The notes: generated by a model from the letters alone, not told the origin. 64,000 bases of DNA from a virus (IMGVR_UViG_3300034061_005520:62001-126000), one strand, 5' to 3'. Shown: positions 28,133 through 35,642, counted from the first letter of the stretch. Made by a program: numbers and translations.

Positions 28133-28582
28133 TTAACCTATATCAAAACCAATAGAAAACCTATTACATTTTGACCAAACACAATGCCACTGTGGAATAT
28201 CAAAAATTCTAATATTAAAACCAGTTTCATCTTTATCTATTATAATATTATCTTTTTCCACGTCATACCAATTCATACCACTATCACCACTTTCTGACCA
28301 CGATATATATATTCTTTTGCCAGATTTTGGACCGTTAGTATGCCACCCCATGCCGCCGTGTGGTGGATAAAATATGAGATTTTTGCATCTATACCCTAAA
28401 AATTCCATGTGCTCTTCTAAAAATATTTTTTGAAAATAGCCGGTTTTGTTTTCATAATCCAACAAGTCTAATGGTCTATCGAATAGTTTATCAAAATTAA
28501 AATCTGTCGTATTAACATAATTTGTGCGATTAATATTATTTAATAGATGTTTGATGCTTATATTATCTAATTTAAAATTCAT
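28133..28582 (-). CDS. 2OG-Fe(II)-oxygenase-like (double-stranded beta helix) protein
   Basis: 149 residues. PPHGGMGWHTNGPKSGKRIYISWSES and FNIRIFDIPQWHCVWSKCNRFSIGFDIG resemble proteins in marine phages annotated as 2OG-Fe(II) oxygenases: a first His (WHTN), a second His (WHCVW) and the following NRFSIGF arginine/serine pair. Asn replaces the usual Asp of the HxD pair, so activity is uncertain. Overlaps the display-protein stop by four bases and faces the secreted protein gene. Confidence 0.5.
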   Translation of the reverse strand: MNFKLDNISIKHLLNNINRTNYVNTTDFNFDKLFDRPLDLLDYENKTGYFQKIFLEEHMEFLGYRCKNLIFYPPHGGMGWHTNGPKSGKRIYISWSESGDSGMNWYDVEKDNIIIDKDETGFNIRIFDIPQWHCVWSKCNRFSIGFDIG

Positions 28583-30009
28583 TGTATATTAGCTGAAAAA
28601 GATTGTACTCTCGCTCCCCATTCGTTTAAGATATACAATCTGATTATATCATTAGTAGCCACAGAAAATGTTGTAGATCTAGACAGTGTGGCTCCGGTTG
28701 GGAAGGATGGATCCCAAGCCAATGTGTTGTTTTTCGTGACCTGTATTATATCACACCCAAAATCACCACAACCACTGCGTACTGTCATTGTCAGACTTAA
28801 TATTCCGGCAGTAAGAGATGTGAACATTAAATATGTGCCATTATTTTCAACTAATCCATTCCATATTAATGGACTAGAAGATGTTCCAGAACCCGCAGAT
28901 GTATTAAATACCCCAGTTGAAGCTTTTTGTAATAAAGCTGAAGGAGAAGGAGTAGTAGTCGGGGCGATTGTGGTTGTAGTTGTCGGGACAGCCGTGGTCG
29001 TGGTTGGCACTACCGTTGTTGTGGTTGGTGCTACTGTTGTGGTTGGCACTACCGTTGTTGTGGTTGGCACTACCGTTGTTGTGGTTGGTGCTACTGTTGT
29101 GGTTGGCACTACCGTGGTAGTTGTTGTGGGAGTAACCGTGGTCGTGGTTGGCGCTACTGTGGTCGTGGTTGTGGGAGCAACCGTTGTTGTGGTTGGCGCT
29201 ACTGTGGTCGTGGTTGTGGGAGCAACCGTTGTTGTGGTTGGCACTACCGTGGTAGTTGTTGTGGGAGTAACCGTGGTCGTGGTTGGCGCTACTGTGGTCG
29301 TGGTTGTGGGAGCAACCGTTGTTGTGGTTGGCGCTACTGTGGTCGTGGTTGTGGGAGCAACCGTTGTTGTGGTTGGCGCTACTGTGGTCGTGGTTGTGGG
29401 AGCAACCGTTGTTGTGGTTGGCGCTACTGTGGTAGTTGAGAACGGTCCGCTAGTTGTAGTGGACAATCCCGTGCAGTCGGTAAAAGCTTGGTCGTTATCA
29501 AATATGGTAATGGGGAATCCAATTTTATCTATTCTTTTGGTTATAATAAGCTCAGAGTTATTATTTAAAGATGATAAGCTATTGAATATTGTGGTGGGTC
29601 TATAGGACGTATATCCAGAACCAGAAGGATTAACAGCATAAATGGTATCTATATGAGATTTACATTCATTAGAAATAGAGTCTAGAGACACATTAGGGCC
29701 ATTATATGCTAGAATATTTAATTGTTGAGCAGTAGAATAGATCAGAGTGGGGTTTGTGGGTTGTAGAGATGGTGGTATATCTATGGAAACGGGCTGTTGT
29801 GAGACGATGATATAGGACACATTAGACTTTAGAGTGGATAGTGAATTAAATAAAGATGCTGGATTGTATGATATGTATCCCGATCCACTATTGTTTGTGG
29901 CATAAATGGCCGATATATGCTGTGAACTACCGAAAATTGAGCTTGCGGGAGTGTCCTGAAATGTCCATTCTACTATGGTGATTCTTTTATTTAAAATTAT
30001 TTGAGTCAT
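28579..30009 (-). CDS. Second Thr/Pro-repeat display protein
   Basis: 476 residues. Residues about 1-70 and 90-165 are two copies of the SGSGYxSYxPxxxFNSL module also found at the start of the protein at 14627-16060. A long repeated PTTTTVA linker (about 185-355) is followed by a compact C-terminal beta domain (SALLQKASTGVFN to QSFSANIQ) with a Cys pair in RSGCGDFGCDII. This resembles mucin-like stalks carrying a binding head, probably a tail-fibre or capsid appendage. No membrane segment. Confidence 0.65.
   Translation of the reverse strand: MTQIILNKRITIVEWTFQDTPASSIFGSSQHISAIYATNNSGSGYISYNPASLFNSLSTLKSNVSYIIVSQQPVSIDIPPSLQPTNPTLIYSTAQQLNILAYNGPNVSLDSISNECKSHIDTIYAVNPSGSGYTSYRPTTIFNSLSSLNNNSELIITKRIDKIGFPITIFDNDQAFTDCTGLSTTTSGPFSTTTVAPTTTTVAPTTTTTVAPTTTTVAPTTTTTVAPTTTTVAPTTTTTVAPTTTTVTPTTTTTVVPTTTTVAPTTTTTVAPTTTTVAPTTTTTVAPTTTTVTPTTTTTVVPTTTVAPTTTTVVPTTTTVVPTTTVAPTTTTVVPTTTTAVPTTTTTIAPTTTPSPSALLQKASTGVFNTSAGSGTSSSPLIWNGLVENNGTYLMFTSLTAGILSLTMTVRSGCGDFGCDIIQVTKNNTLAWDPSFPTGATLSRSTTFSVATNDIIRLYILNEWGARVQSFSANIQ
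28968..29440 (-). repeat. Tandem repeat encoding the PTTTTVA linker
   Basis: A 45-base unit (15 residues) recurs nearly exactly at the right side, mixed with shorter variants at the left. Identity between copies suggests ongoing recombination. Confidence 0.9.
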
Positions 30010-30139
30010 TTTGGTGTCCTATTATTAATGTAGCACATGTTATGATTTACACCGCATCGGGGTGTTGACTTTACAAAATTTTCTGATAGGCTGGCAACTA
30101 GTGGCAAAAATGTTCACAAAGTTTCGAAAGGACTCGACT

Positions 30140-31384
30140 ATGAAGAAGACTACTCTAGGGATAGAGAATCTAGAAAATAGGTCTCTTTTAACTCCTGTGG
30201 TGGCAATTATAGATAGCGGCATAGATATTAATCATGAAGGTTTAAAAGATAGTTTGTGGAAAAATCCTGGGGAAATAGTGGCTAATAATATTGATGATGA
30301 TAACAATGGATATGTGGATGATATCTATGGGTGGAATTTTAGCGGAAATAATAATGTGGTGCAGGATGGGTACGGTCATGGTACTCATGTGGGTGGGATA
30401 GTATCTAGTTATGGGGCGGTTAAAATAATGGTGTTGAAATTTCAGGATGATAGGGGATTGGGTTTTACGGGCGATGCTATAAGGTCTATTGATTATGTGG
30501 TGATGATGAAAAGGGATTTTGGGGTGGATGTGGTGGCTATAAATAATAGTTGGGGTGGAACTACTGGTTATTCGAGCGCGTTAGATGGCGCTATAACTAG
30601 AGCGGGCGAACAGAATATAGTTTTTGTTGCAGCTGCTGGGAATAGTGGATCAGATAATGATCTTGTTCCTAGATATCCTAGTTCTTACCCTCAGTCTAAT
30701 ATTATAGCTGTTGCGGCTTGTGGGTCAGATAATGTAACCTTGGCGGGGTTTTCTAATTATGGAAAAAATAGTGTAGATGTTGCGGCTCGTGGAACAGCAA
30801 TATATTCAACACTACCTGGTAATAGATATGGATATTTGAGTGGAACTAGTATGGCTGCTCCTCAAGTTAGTGGAACAATAGCAGCATTGTGCAGAAAATA
30901 TGGGCCTATGAGAGTGGAGGATATTAGAGCGAAAATTTTTAGTACTGTTGATACTAGTGTGGGATTGATGGATAAAGTGAGTAGTGGGGGATCTTTAAAT
31001 GCTGGTCGGGCCTTGGGGGATGAGAGTTTTAAAGTGGTGGCTCCTTCTTTGCCAGTAGTTGTTAAAAGCTGGAATGAGAGAGTGGTGGGGCGAGTTGATA
31101 TAATGAATATTAATAGAGTGAGAGGGTGGACTTTAGATTCTGATAGGATTCATGATAGGGTTAGGGTCAAAGTATTAATTAATAATGTGGTGGTGAGCGT
31201 GGCGGATGCTAATAGATATAGAAACGATCTGAGGCGTTGGGGCGATGGTAGCCATGGATTCGACTTTAGATTAAATCGCAGAATGTTCGCTAGAGGATGG
31301 AATGAGGTCAAGGTGGTGGCTGAGAATAAAGATACGGGGGAGCTTAAGGTTATAGGTTTCAAGAGAATTAGGAGAATAATATAA
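30140..31384 (+). CDS. Subtilisin-family serine protease with planctomycete-like N-terminal and C-terminal signatures
   Basis: 414 residues from the ATG at 30140, preceded by AAAGGA. The S8 triad is complete: AIIDSGIDINHEG (Asp), YGHGTHVGGI (His) and GTSMAAPQVSG (Ser), with oxyanion AAGNSGSD. The N-terminus is KKTTLGIENLENRSLLTP, like the LExRxLLS motif frequent at the start of planctomycete secreted proteins. The C-terminal part (about 310-414) has VRGWTLDSDRIHDRVRVKVLIN and HGFDFRL, a pattern common as an extra domain in such proteins. No clear prodomain, so it may be active directly or need another activator. Possible roles are host-envelope digestion at exit or entry; unproven. Confidence 0.8.
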   Translation: MKKTTLGIENLENRSLLTPVVAIIDSGIDINHEGLKDSLWKNPGEIVANNIDDDNNGYVDDIYGWNFSGNNNVVQDGYGHGTHVGGIVSSYGAVKIMVLKFQDDRGLGFTGDAIRSIDYVVMMKRDFGVDVVAINNSWGGTTGYSSALDGAITRAGEQNIVFVAAAGNSGSDNDLVPRYPSSYPQSNIIAVAACGSDNVTLAGFSNYGKNSVDVAARGTAIYSTLPGNRYGYLSGTSMAAPQVSGTIAALCRKYGPMRVEDIRAKIFSTVDTSVGLMDKVSSGGSLNAGRALGDESFKVVAPSLPVVVKSWNERVVGRVDIMNINRVRGWTLDSDRIHDRVRVKVLINNVVVSVADANRYRNDLRRWGDGSHGFDFRLNRRMFARGWNEVKVVAENKDTGELKVIGFKRIRRII

Positions 31385-31494
31385 TGGCTATTAAACTGGC
31401 CAATTTAGTATAGGGGTGCCTACTATTTTTGGACCTCCGGCGACTTTAGGCCGCCCAAATTGTGTACCTTATCTAAATTGAAAAAACCTCCCTT

Positions 31495-31585
31495 GCCCTA
31501 AAGCCTTATGAGGCAAGAGTTTAGGGCGAGTATGGCCCGCAAAATTTGTCCTAAGTACTTATGTAGCAAGGATTTACGTTAAATA
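31495..31585. repeat. Intergenic 38-bp dyad element, copy 1
   Basis: Box 1 (GTTTAG variant) and box 2 (TAAGTACTTA, 31552-31561) flank TTTAGGGCGAGTATGGCCCG. Box centres are 38 bp apart. It follows the subtilase gene in a region without a gene (31385-31647), which also holds a partial copy-like stretch near 31430-31465. Confidence 0.75.
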
Positions 31586-31647
31586 AATATCTTTCAAGTA
31601 TACGTTGGGATATGTCGATATTGTATATATAAGAAAGAGAGGCTATA

Positions 31648-31824
31648 ATGTACGATATGATTTTGGCTATCACGTTCATGGGATTTGGGGTTGGATACGA
31701 GGGATATAGTGATGGGAAATATTATCTTGGGACGTATACTCCTACTAAGGAATATGGGTGGGTTGTAGAGAATGGGGAAATTCATTTAGATTCTATTCTA
31801 GAAAAAACAAATGTTCAGTATTGA
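31648..31824 (+). CDS. Small hypothetical protein
   Basis: 58 residues (MYDMILAITFMGFGVGYEGYSDG...), preceded by AAGAAAGAGAGG. Moderately hydrophobic N-terminus, no known motif. Followed directly by a promoter for the next gene. Confidence 0.5.
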   Translation: MYDMILAITFMGFGVGYEGYSDGKYYLGTYTPTKEYGWVVENGEIHLDSILEKTNVQY

Positions 31825-31849
31825 CCACAAATAGCCGATACTGTATAAT
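31821..31849 (+). promoter_or_regulatory. Promoter, YCGATA type
   Basis: TTGACC, 17 bases containing CCGATA, TATAAT. Drives the gene at 31881. Confidence 0.75.
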
Positions 31850-31880
31850 AGATACAACACAAGAGAAGAAGGAAAGAACA

Positions 31881-32033
31881 ATGGAAAACGATCTGCTGTA
31901 TATGGCTCGCTCGCTGGGTTTCGAAGGAGAATCGCGGGAGGATCTGAATAGACTGTGCGATGAGCATAAGGTATCGGACGATATGCGAGAGAAGATGGTT
32001 AAGGAATACGAAGAAGGATATTTTGATTGGTGA
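31881..32033 (+). CDS. Small hypothetical protein
   Basis: 50 residues (MENDLLYMARSLGFEGESR...), start preceded by AAGAAGGAAAG. Acidic and helical; no recognised family. Confidence 0.55.
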   Translation: MENDLLYMARSLGFEGESREDLNRLCDEHKVSDDMREKMVKEYEEGYFDW

Positions 32034-32047
32034 ATATCGGTACAGTA

Positions 32048-32075
32048 TTGATTCCTAAAGATTTTGTGGTATAAT
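32048..32075 (+). promoter_or_regulatory. Promoter
   Basis: TTGATT, 16 bases, TATAAT, with CCGATA just after the -10. Confidence 0.7.
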
Positions 32076-32104
32076 ACCGATATAAGAAGTAAAGGAGAAA
32101 AGAG

Positions 32105-32191
32105 ATGAGTTGCCCTGACCCACTGTATGATTATGCTGATTGGCTCGAAGAAGACGAAAGGGAATACGATGAACCCGAATCAGACGAGTAG
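32105..32191 (+). CDS. Very short acidic protein
   Basis: 28 residues (MSCPDPLYDYADWLEEDER...). AAAGGAG lies nine bases upstream. The MSxPDPxYD start matches the protein at 35643, suggesting a shared family. A +1 overlapping frame (32169-32246) may be translated from its end. Low certainty because of its length. Confidence 0.5.
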   Translation: MSCPDPLYDYADWLEEDEREYDEPESDE

Positions 32192-32246
32192 CGAATTGGC
32201 TATGATTGTTGCTATTCTTAAGGATATGAATAGTAAACGTAAGTAG
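32169..32246 (+). CDS. Possible overlapping micropeptide
   Basis: 25 residues (MNPNQTSSELAMIVAIL...) starting inside the previous gene in another frame. Coupling could supply translation. Length and lack of a ribosome site make it doubtful. Confidence 0.3.
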   Translation: MNPNQTSSELAMIVAILKDMNSKRK

Positions 32247-32320
32247 TTGCTACGTAAGCACTTAGGGCGAGCCGGCCCCGCAAAATTTGACGTAAGTGCT
32301 TATCCCGTAACGAGTTATAT
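32238..32320. repeat. Intergenic 38-bp dyad element, copy 2
   Basis: TAAGCACTTA (32255-32264) and TAAGTGCTTA (32293-32302) flank GGGCGAGCCGGCCCCGC; centres 38 bp apart. Followed by TTGACT/TATAAT at 32348. Confidence 0.88.
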
Positions 32321-32347
32321 CTAATCTAAAAAAACATTTGTATAGTA

Positions 32348-32375
32348 TTGACTTTTAAAGAATCTTTGGTATAAT
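32348..32375 (+). promoter_or_regulatory. Promoter
   Basis: TTGACT, 16 bases, TATAAT, with TCGATA directly after the -10. Drives the gene at 32413. Confidence 0.78.
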
Positions 32376-32412
32376 GTCGATATAAGAAGTAAGAAAGAAA
32401 GAGAGAAAGAAG

Positions 32413-32559
32413 ATGATGAATAAGACTATGAAGAATGCAAGTAAGAGAATTAAGAATCTTCAGATTCGTGAAAAGGCATATGCTATGCCGATTGTGAATA
32501 AAGATATGATGATGAATGATGAAAGCGTAAAGAAGTTTTTTGAGAGTATGAAAAACTAA
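32413..32559 (+). CDS. Small basic protein
   Basis: 48 residues (MMNKTMKNASKRIKNLQIREKAYAMP...), Lys/Asn/Met-rich and helical. Preceded by GAGAGAAAGAAG. No recognised family. Confidence 0.5.
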   Translation: MMNKTMKNASKRIKNLQIREKAYAMPIVNKDMMMNDESVKKFFESMKN

Positions 32560-32562
32560 CGC

Positions 32563-32592
32563 TTGACAACAAACTATCCGATAAGGTATAAT
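32563..32592 (+). promoter_or_regulatory. Promoter, YCGATA type
   Basis: TTGACA, 18 bases containing CCGATA, TATAAT. The gene start at 32599 lies only seven bases after the -10, so the transcript may be leaderless. Confidence 0.78.
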
Positions 32593-32598
32593 GTGATC

Positions 32599-32748
32599 AT
32601 GGGAAACAAGAAACATATCTGGTGGACAACCGCTAATCGGATTGGTGATCGCTTTGTGCTGTATGTGAATGGGGAAATTATGGGTAATTACCTCACTCTT
32701 GACGAATGTTGGAATCTTTATCAGGCTATCTCAAAGGAAACAAAATGA
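32599..32748 (+). CDS. Small hypothetical protein
   Basis: 49 residues (MGNKKHIWWTTANRIGDRFVLYVNGEIMG...), beta-rich. The start chosen follows the -10 box closely; an upstream start at 32563 would lie inside the promoter. Overlaps the next start as ATGA. Confidence 0.55.
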   Translation: MGNKKHIWWTTANRIGDRFVLYVNGEIMGNYLTLDECWNLYQAISKETK

Positions 32749-32942
32749 GCGTTTATTCTTTTGCTTGGTTGGTTGAGGCTATGCGTACTCGTCGTGAAAT
32801 CATTCTGGTAAGCCATGATTGCAAGCCTGTAAAGGGTTTGGTGAATGGTATTCGGCCGGAAGATGGTAGCGGAAAGAATTGGCTTGTGACCATTTGTTCA
32901 GTAGGCCAACCATCTAAGGAAGTGTTTGTTCAGGCGTCGTAA
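32745..32942 (+). CDS. Small hypothetical protein
   Basis: 65 residues (MSVYSFAWLVEAMRTRREIILVSHDCKPVKG...), start preceded by AAAGGAAAC. Compact beta-sheet pattern, no recognised family. Coupled to the preceding gene. Confidence 0.55.
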   Translation: MSVYSFAWLVEAMRTRREIILVSHDCKPVKGLVNGIRPEDGSGKNWLVTICSVGQPSKEVFVQAS

Positions 32943-33021
32943 GGCGTTGTGAACAAAGGACTTACGGCGAGCCGGCGCCGCGAAATTCGCCCTAAGTATA
33001 TGCTACATATAGACTTACAAC
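32941..33021. repeat. Intergenic 38-bp dyad element, copy 3
   Basis: AAAGGACTTA (32955-32964) and TAAGTATATG (32993-33002) flank CGGCGAGCCGGCGCCGC. Centres 38 bp apart. The box-adjacent position is C against C here where most copies have G against G. Confidence 0.85.
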
Positions 33022-33059
33022 GCAAAATAAAAAATCTGAAAAAATTCATGTGGCTAGGC

Positions 33060-33088
33060 TTGACAAGCCGATATTAGTAGTGTAGAAT
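33060..33088 (+). promoter_or_regulatory. Promoter, YCGATA type
   Basis: TTGACA, 17 bases containing CCGATA, TAGAAT. Confidence 0.78.
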
Positions 33089-33118
33089 CGTGGTATGAGA
33101 AAGAAAGAGGAAAAGAAG

Positions 33119-33310
33119 ATGACTTTGGAAGTTTATCAGAATGGTTCGGCTGTTGGTTTCGTTCGTGCTAAGAATACGCTCGAAGCGTATAAGATTGTGA
33201 GAGAGTTCTTTCCGGATTGCTCTAATGTTCGCACTGGACATTTGCCGATCTCTGATGTAAGATGCGTAAAGGTGAACGATAACGTCTATACTTGGAACCT
33301 TACCAAATGA
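33119..33310 (+). CDS. Small hypothetical protein
   Basis: 63 residues from the ATG at 33119, preceded by AAAGAGGAAAAG; an in-frame start at 33095 would be leaderless. Beta-rich (LEVYQNGSAVGFVRAKNTLEAYKIV). The stop overlaps the next start as ATGA. Confidence 0.55.
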   Translation: MTLEVYQNGSAVGFVRAKNTLEAYKIVREFFPDCSNVRTGHLPISDVRCVKVNDNVYTWNLTK

Positions 33311-33513
33311 GTCCTGAACTAATCGCTATGGCTTGCCTGTTTGTGGTGGGTATTATTATCATGGGATTGGTTTGTGCTGTGCTTGCTATTGGGGATACCC
33401 TGTGTAAAAGAATGGCCGAAAAAGAATTGAATGATGCGGGGTTTGGGACTGATGGATTTATCAGTACAGATGAGGATGGTGTTCGGTGGCTCGTAGGATA
33501 TAAAAAGGATTAA
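33307..33513 (+). CDS. Small membrane protein
   Basis: 68 residues. Residues 6-28 (IAMACLFVVGIIIMGLVCAVLAI) form one membrane helix; the rest is a soluble acidic tail. Coupled to the upstream gene by ATGA. Function unknown. Confidence 0.6.
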   Translation: MSPELIAMACLFVVGIIIMGLVCAVLAIGDTLCKRMAEKELNDAGFGTDGFISTDEDGVRWLVGYKKD

Positions 33514-33528
33514 AGAAAGGAACACGGG

Positions 33529-33639
33529 ATGTTCGATAATATAGATATAGATTGGACGTGGATGCTTGTGGGATTTGTTGTTGGTATTGGTAGTGCTTGG
33601 TTTGTTTCTGATTTGGTTTTTCCTATAAGGAAGAAATAA
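33529..33639 (+). CDS. Very small membrane protein
   Basis: 36 residues (MFDNIDIDWTWMLVGFVVGIGSAWFV...), with AAAGGAACACGGG upstream. One hydrophobic segment. Stop overlaps the next start as TAATG. Confidence 0.5.
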   Translation: MFDNIDIDWTWMLVGFVVGIGSAWFVSDLVFPIRKK

Positions 33640-33716
33640 TGAATCTTTACGATAAGGTAGTGCTTTCTGTATCCTTTGCTTTCGGTTGTGTGGTTGCTTG
33701 GGTGATTAACTCTTAA
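33639..33716 (+). CDS. Very small membrane protein
   Basis: 25 residues (MNLYDKVVLSVSFAFGCVVAWVINS), one hydrophobic segment, started at TAATG directly at the previous stop. Confidence 0.42.
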   Translation: MNLYDKVVLSVSFAFGCVVAWVINS

Positions 33717-33800
33717 CCTAAGTGGTTGACACATAAGGACTTAGGGCGAGCCGGCGCCGCCCCGCTTGCCGTAAGTTGTTTGATACCAACGCTTTACGAG
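33717..33800. repeat. Intergenic 38-bp dyad element, copy 4
   Basis: TAAGGACTTA (33734-33743) and TAAGTTGTTT (33772-33781) flank GGGCGAGCCGGCGCCGCC. Centres 38 bp apart. As RNA, ACTTAGGGCGAGC pairs with GCTTGCCGTAAGT with one G against G mismatch and one wobble. Confidence 0.9.
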
Positions 33801-33861
33801 CAATTTCTCACGATACCATGTGTCCACTGTAGCACCTAAAGAAAACGGTTAGACGCAACAG

Positions 33862-33890
33862 CCGGCCAGATAAGGACTTAGGGAAAATCG
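33862..33890. repeat. Truncated dyad element, copy 5
   Basis: AGCCGGCCAGATAAGGACTTAGGG retains one box (TAAGGACTTA) and the core fringe but no second box. Confidence 0.5.
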
Positions 33891-33912
33891 GATAATTTTC
33901 TAAACATTGCGT

Positions 33913-33941
33913 TTGACTTTTGACGATCTCTTAGGTATAAT
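33913..33941 (+). promoter_or_regulatory. Promoter
   Basis: TTGACT, 17 bases with ACGATC, TATAAT. Confidence 0.75.
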
Positions 33942-33967
33942 TCAGCATAAGAAAGAGAGAGTGAAAG

Positions 33968-34156
33968 ATGGAAAAGTTGACTGTGAGTGAAGAAATCGTT
34001 GTGGCTGCTCTGCTGAAAACCAGTGAGCAGAATATGGCTTCTCTGGTGGAAAGCGGAGTAAGTGAGAATCTGACCAAGATGCTCATTGAGGATCTGCAAA
34101 CCATTCGCGTGATTCGTCGCAAGTTGGGTTTGGATGCCTACAATTATTCAAAGTAG
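33968..34156 (+). CDS. Small helical protein
   Basis: 62 residues (MEKLTVSEEIVVAALLKTSEQNM...), predicted helical bundle with a basic C-terminal part (RVIRRKLGLD). Preceded by AAGAAAGAGAGAG. No recognised family. Confidence 0.55.
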   Translation: MEKLTVSEEIVVAALLKTSEQNMASLVESGVSENLTKMLIEDLQTIRVIRRKLGLDAYNYSK

Positions 34157-34159
34157 GGT

Positions 34160-34189
34160 TTGACACTCACCAAAGAGTTTTGCTAGAAT
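34160..34189 (+). promoter_or_regulatory. Promoter
   Basis: TTGACA, 18 bases, TAGAAT. No YCGATA box. Confidence 0.7.
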
Positions 34190-34212
34190 CAAACCAACAC
34201 GAAAGGGAAAAC

Positions 34213-34554
34213 ATGAAACAGAAATTTGAGATTATCGAAAACGCTAAGAAACAGGCTCGTATGTGCTTTCTTGGGATTGCGATTCCCCACCAACCCTCTC
34301 TGGCGGATGGTGAGTATGGGCCGATCAAGAGTGAGAAGGTTTTGAAGTTCAACCGCAAGGCACTTCGCAACCTTGGCAAAGTGAAGAAAGAGAAGTCCGA
34401 TCCGCGATTTGTGGGTGGTGAGGATACCATGATCGTAAAGGCTGGAAAGCCGGGTTCGCAGGAACGCATTGAGGCTCTTGCCCACCAGTATGCTGCGATT
34501 CTCGCGTGTGGCGAGGAAGTTTCGCCCTTCGCGTTCAAAGGGGACGATGAATAA
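34213..34554 (+). CDS. Hypothetical basic protein
   Basis: 113 residues from the ATG at 34213, preceded by GAAAGGG. Lys/Arg-rich, soluble; segment LGIAIPHQPSLADGEYGP and QYAAILACGEEVSP. Not recognised. Confidence 0.6.
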   Translation: MKQKFEIIENAKKQARMCFLGIAIPHQPSLADGEYGPIKSEKVLKFNRKALRNLGKVKKEKSDPRFVGGEDTMIVKAGKPGSQERIEALAHQYAAILACGEEVSPFAFKGDDE

Positions 34555-34579
34555 TCGTTCACCACTGAACAAAAAACTG

Positions 34580-34667
34580 AACCTAAACCCTTGCTACTAA
34601 AAGACTTAGAGCGAGGCCGGCGGCGAAAATTTGCTCTAAGTGCTTATGTGATAACGACTTAGGAACA
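34580..34667. repeat. Intergenic 38-bp dyad element, copy 6
   Basis: AAAAGACTTA and TAAGTGCTTA (34637-34646) flank GAGCGAGGCCGGCGGCG. Centres 38 bp apart. Here ACTTAGAGC pairs with GCTCTAAGT without mismatch. Confidence 0.88.
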
Positions 34668-34693
34668 GAATAAAAATCTTCTAAAGATTATGC

Positions 34694-34722
34694 TTGACTC
34701 TTGCCGATCTATACTATATAAT
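34694..34722 (+). promoter_or_regulatory. Promoter, YCGATA type
   Basis: TTGACT, 17 bases containing CCGATC, TATAAT. Confidence 0.78.
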
Positions 34723-34738
34723 CGAGTGTAGGAGAAAG

Positions 34739-34888
34739 ATGATGAAAACGAAGAAGAAGCCAGTAAGTGGATTTCAGAAAACGGAACTCAGGATGAAGCA
34801 AGAGACTGGTCGTGCTTTGGCTCAAGTAAAGTTTCTGGAAAAACTGTATCGTGAAACGTTGGAAAGCAAGCAAAAGGAAAACAAGTAA
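34739..34888 (+). CDS. Small basic coiled protein
   Basis: 49 residues (MMKTKKKPVSGFQKTELRMKQ...), Lys-rich helix. Preceded by AGGAGAAAG. Stop overlaps the next start as TAATG. Confidence 0.5.
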   Translation: MMKTKKKPVSGFQKTELRMKQETGRALAQVKFLEKLYRETLESKQKENK

Positions 34889-35199
34889 TGAATCATTCCG
34901 AAGCGGTTAAGATGGTTCGTGGCAAGCGTAACGCTAACCGTCGCAAGGTTGGTAATAATACTTACGCTGAGATTCTGCATGATGGTAGCGTGGGTATTAT
35001 GCTGCACAGTACCTATGTGGTCAAGATTCACGAAGATGGTACTTATACACTCAATAGTGGTGGCTGGCAAACTCTGACCACTAAGGATCGTATCAACCAG
35101 TATAGCCCACGTTATGTTTATCAAAAGAATTTTGAATGGTTTGTGAAAATTAACGACAAATCCTATCCTTTTATGGATGGTATGGTTGTGGGAAATTGA
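34888..35199 (+). CDS. Hypothetical beta-rich protein
   Basis: 103 residues (MNHSEAVKMVRGKRNANRRKVGNNTYAEIL...). A basic N-terminal segment, then a beta pattern (VGIMLHSTYVVKIHEDGTYTLNSGGWQTLTT). Phage proteins of this pattern are known but unassigned. Coupled to the preceding gene. Confidence 0.6.
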   Translation: MNHSEAVKMVRGKRNANRRKVGNNTYAEILHDGSVGIMLHSTYVVKIHEDGTYTLNSGGWQTLTTKDRINQYSPRYVYQKNFEWFVKINDKSYPFMDGMVVGN

Positions 35200-35285
35200 C
35201 GTAAAGCCTTGTCCCTAAAGAACTTAGGGCGAGGCCGCGCCGCCCGCCGCGTCGTAAGTCCTTATGCTGCAACACTTTACATCGA
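35199..35285. repeat. Intergenic 38-bp dyad element, copy 7
   Basis: AAAGAACTTA (35217-35226) and TAAGTCCTTA (35255-35264) flank GGGCGAGGCCGCGCCGCC. Centres 38 bp apart. Followed by an A/T tract and the next promoter. Confidence 0.9.
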
Positions 35286-35317
35286 CAATTTTTTTTAGAT
35301 TTTTTATAGATACCCTA

Positions 35318-35345
35318 TTGACTTGGCCGATATACTCTGTATAAT
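35318..35345 (+). promoter_or_regulatory. Promoter, YCGATA type
   Basis: TTGACT, 16 bases containing CCGATA, TATAAT. Confidence 0.78.
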
Positions 35346-35382
35346 GGTAGTATCACAAGTGAAACCCCAAAGGAAGTCAAAA

Positions 35383-35580
35383 ATGTATTCTTTCGAAGAA
35401 ATCAACTCGATTCTGGATCAAATGGCCCAAGAGGGTACGATTGAGCCTATGGTCGAGCCGATTGACGATCCTAGCGTGGAAGTCAACTTTTGGGATTGGG
35501 CAGATGTTGTGGGTTGTGTGGATGATTTTGCTCCTGTCGAGATGATGGATGAAAACGGCGAAACGTGGATTGTGGAATAG
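35383..35580 (+). CDS. Acidic hypothetical protein
   Basis: 65 residues (MYSFEEINSILDQMAQEGT...), strongly acidic, start preceded by CAAAGGAAG. No known motif. Confidence 0.55.
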   Translation: MYSFEEINSILDQMAQEGTIEPMVEPIDDPSVEVNFWDWADVVGCVDDFAPVEMMDENGETWIVE

Positions 35581-35583
35581 GGC

Positions 35584-35612
35584 TTGACAGCCTAAAGTTT
35601 TTAGGATAGAAT
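35584..35612 (+). promoter_or_regulatory. Promoter
   Basis: TTGACA, 17 bases, TAGAAT, with CCGATA directly after the -10. Confidence 0.75.
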
Positions 35613-35642
35613 CCCGATAACACTAGTAAAGAGGAAAAAGAA

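Noticed and set aside
28688-29605. Long plus-strand open frame of Val-rich repeats opposite the second display protein
   Set aside because: It is the antisense of the PTTTTVA repeat; the minus-strand frame has meaningful N- and C-terminal domains.
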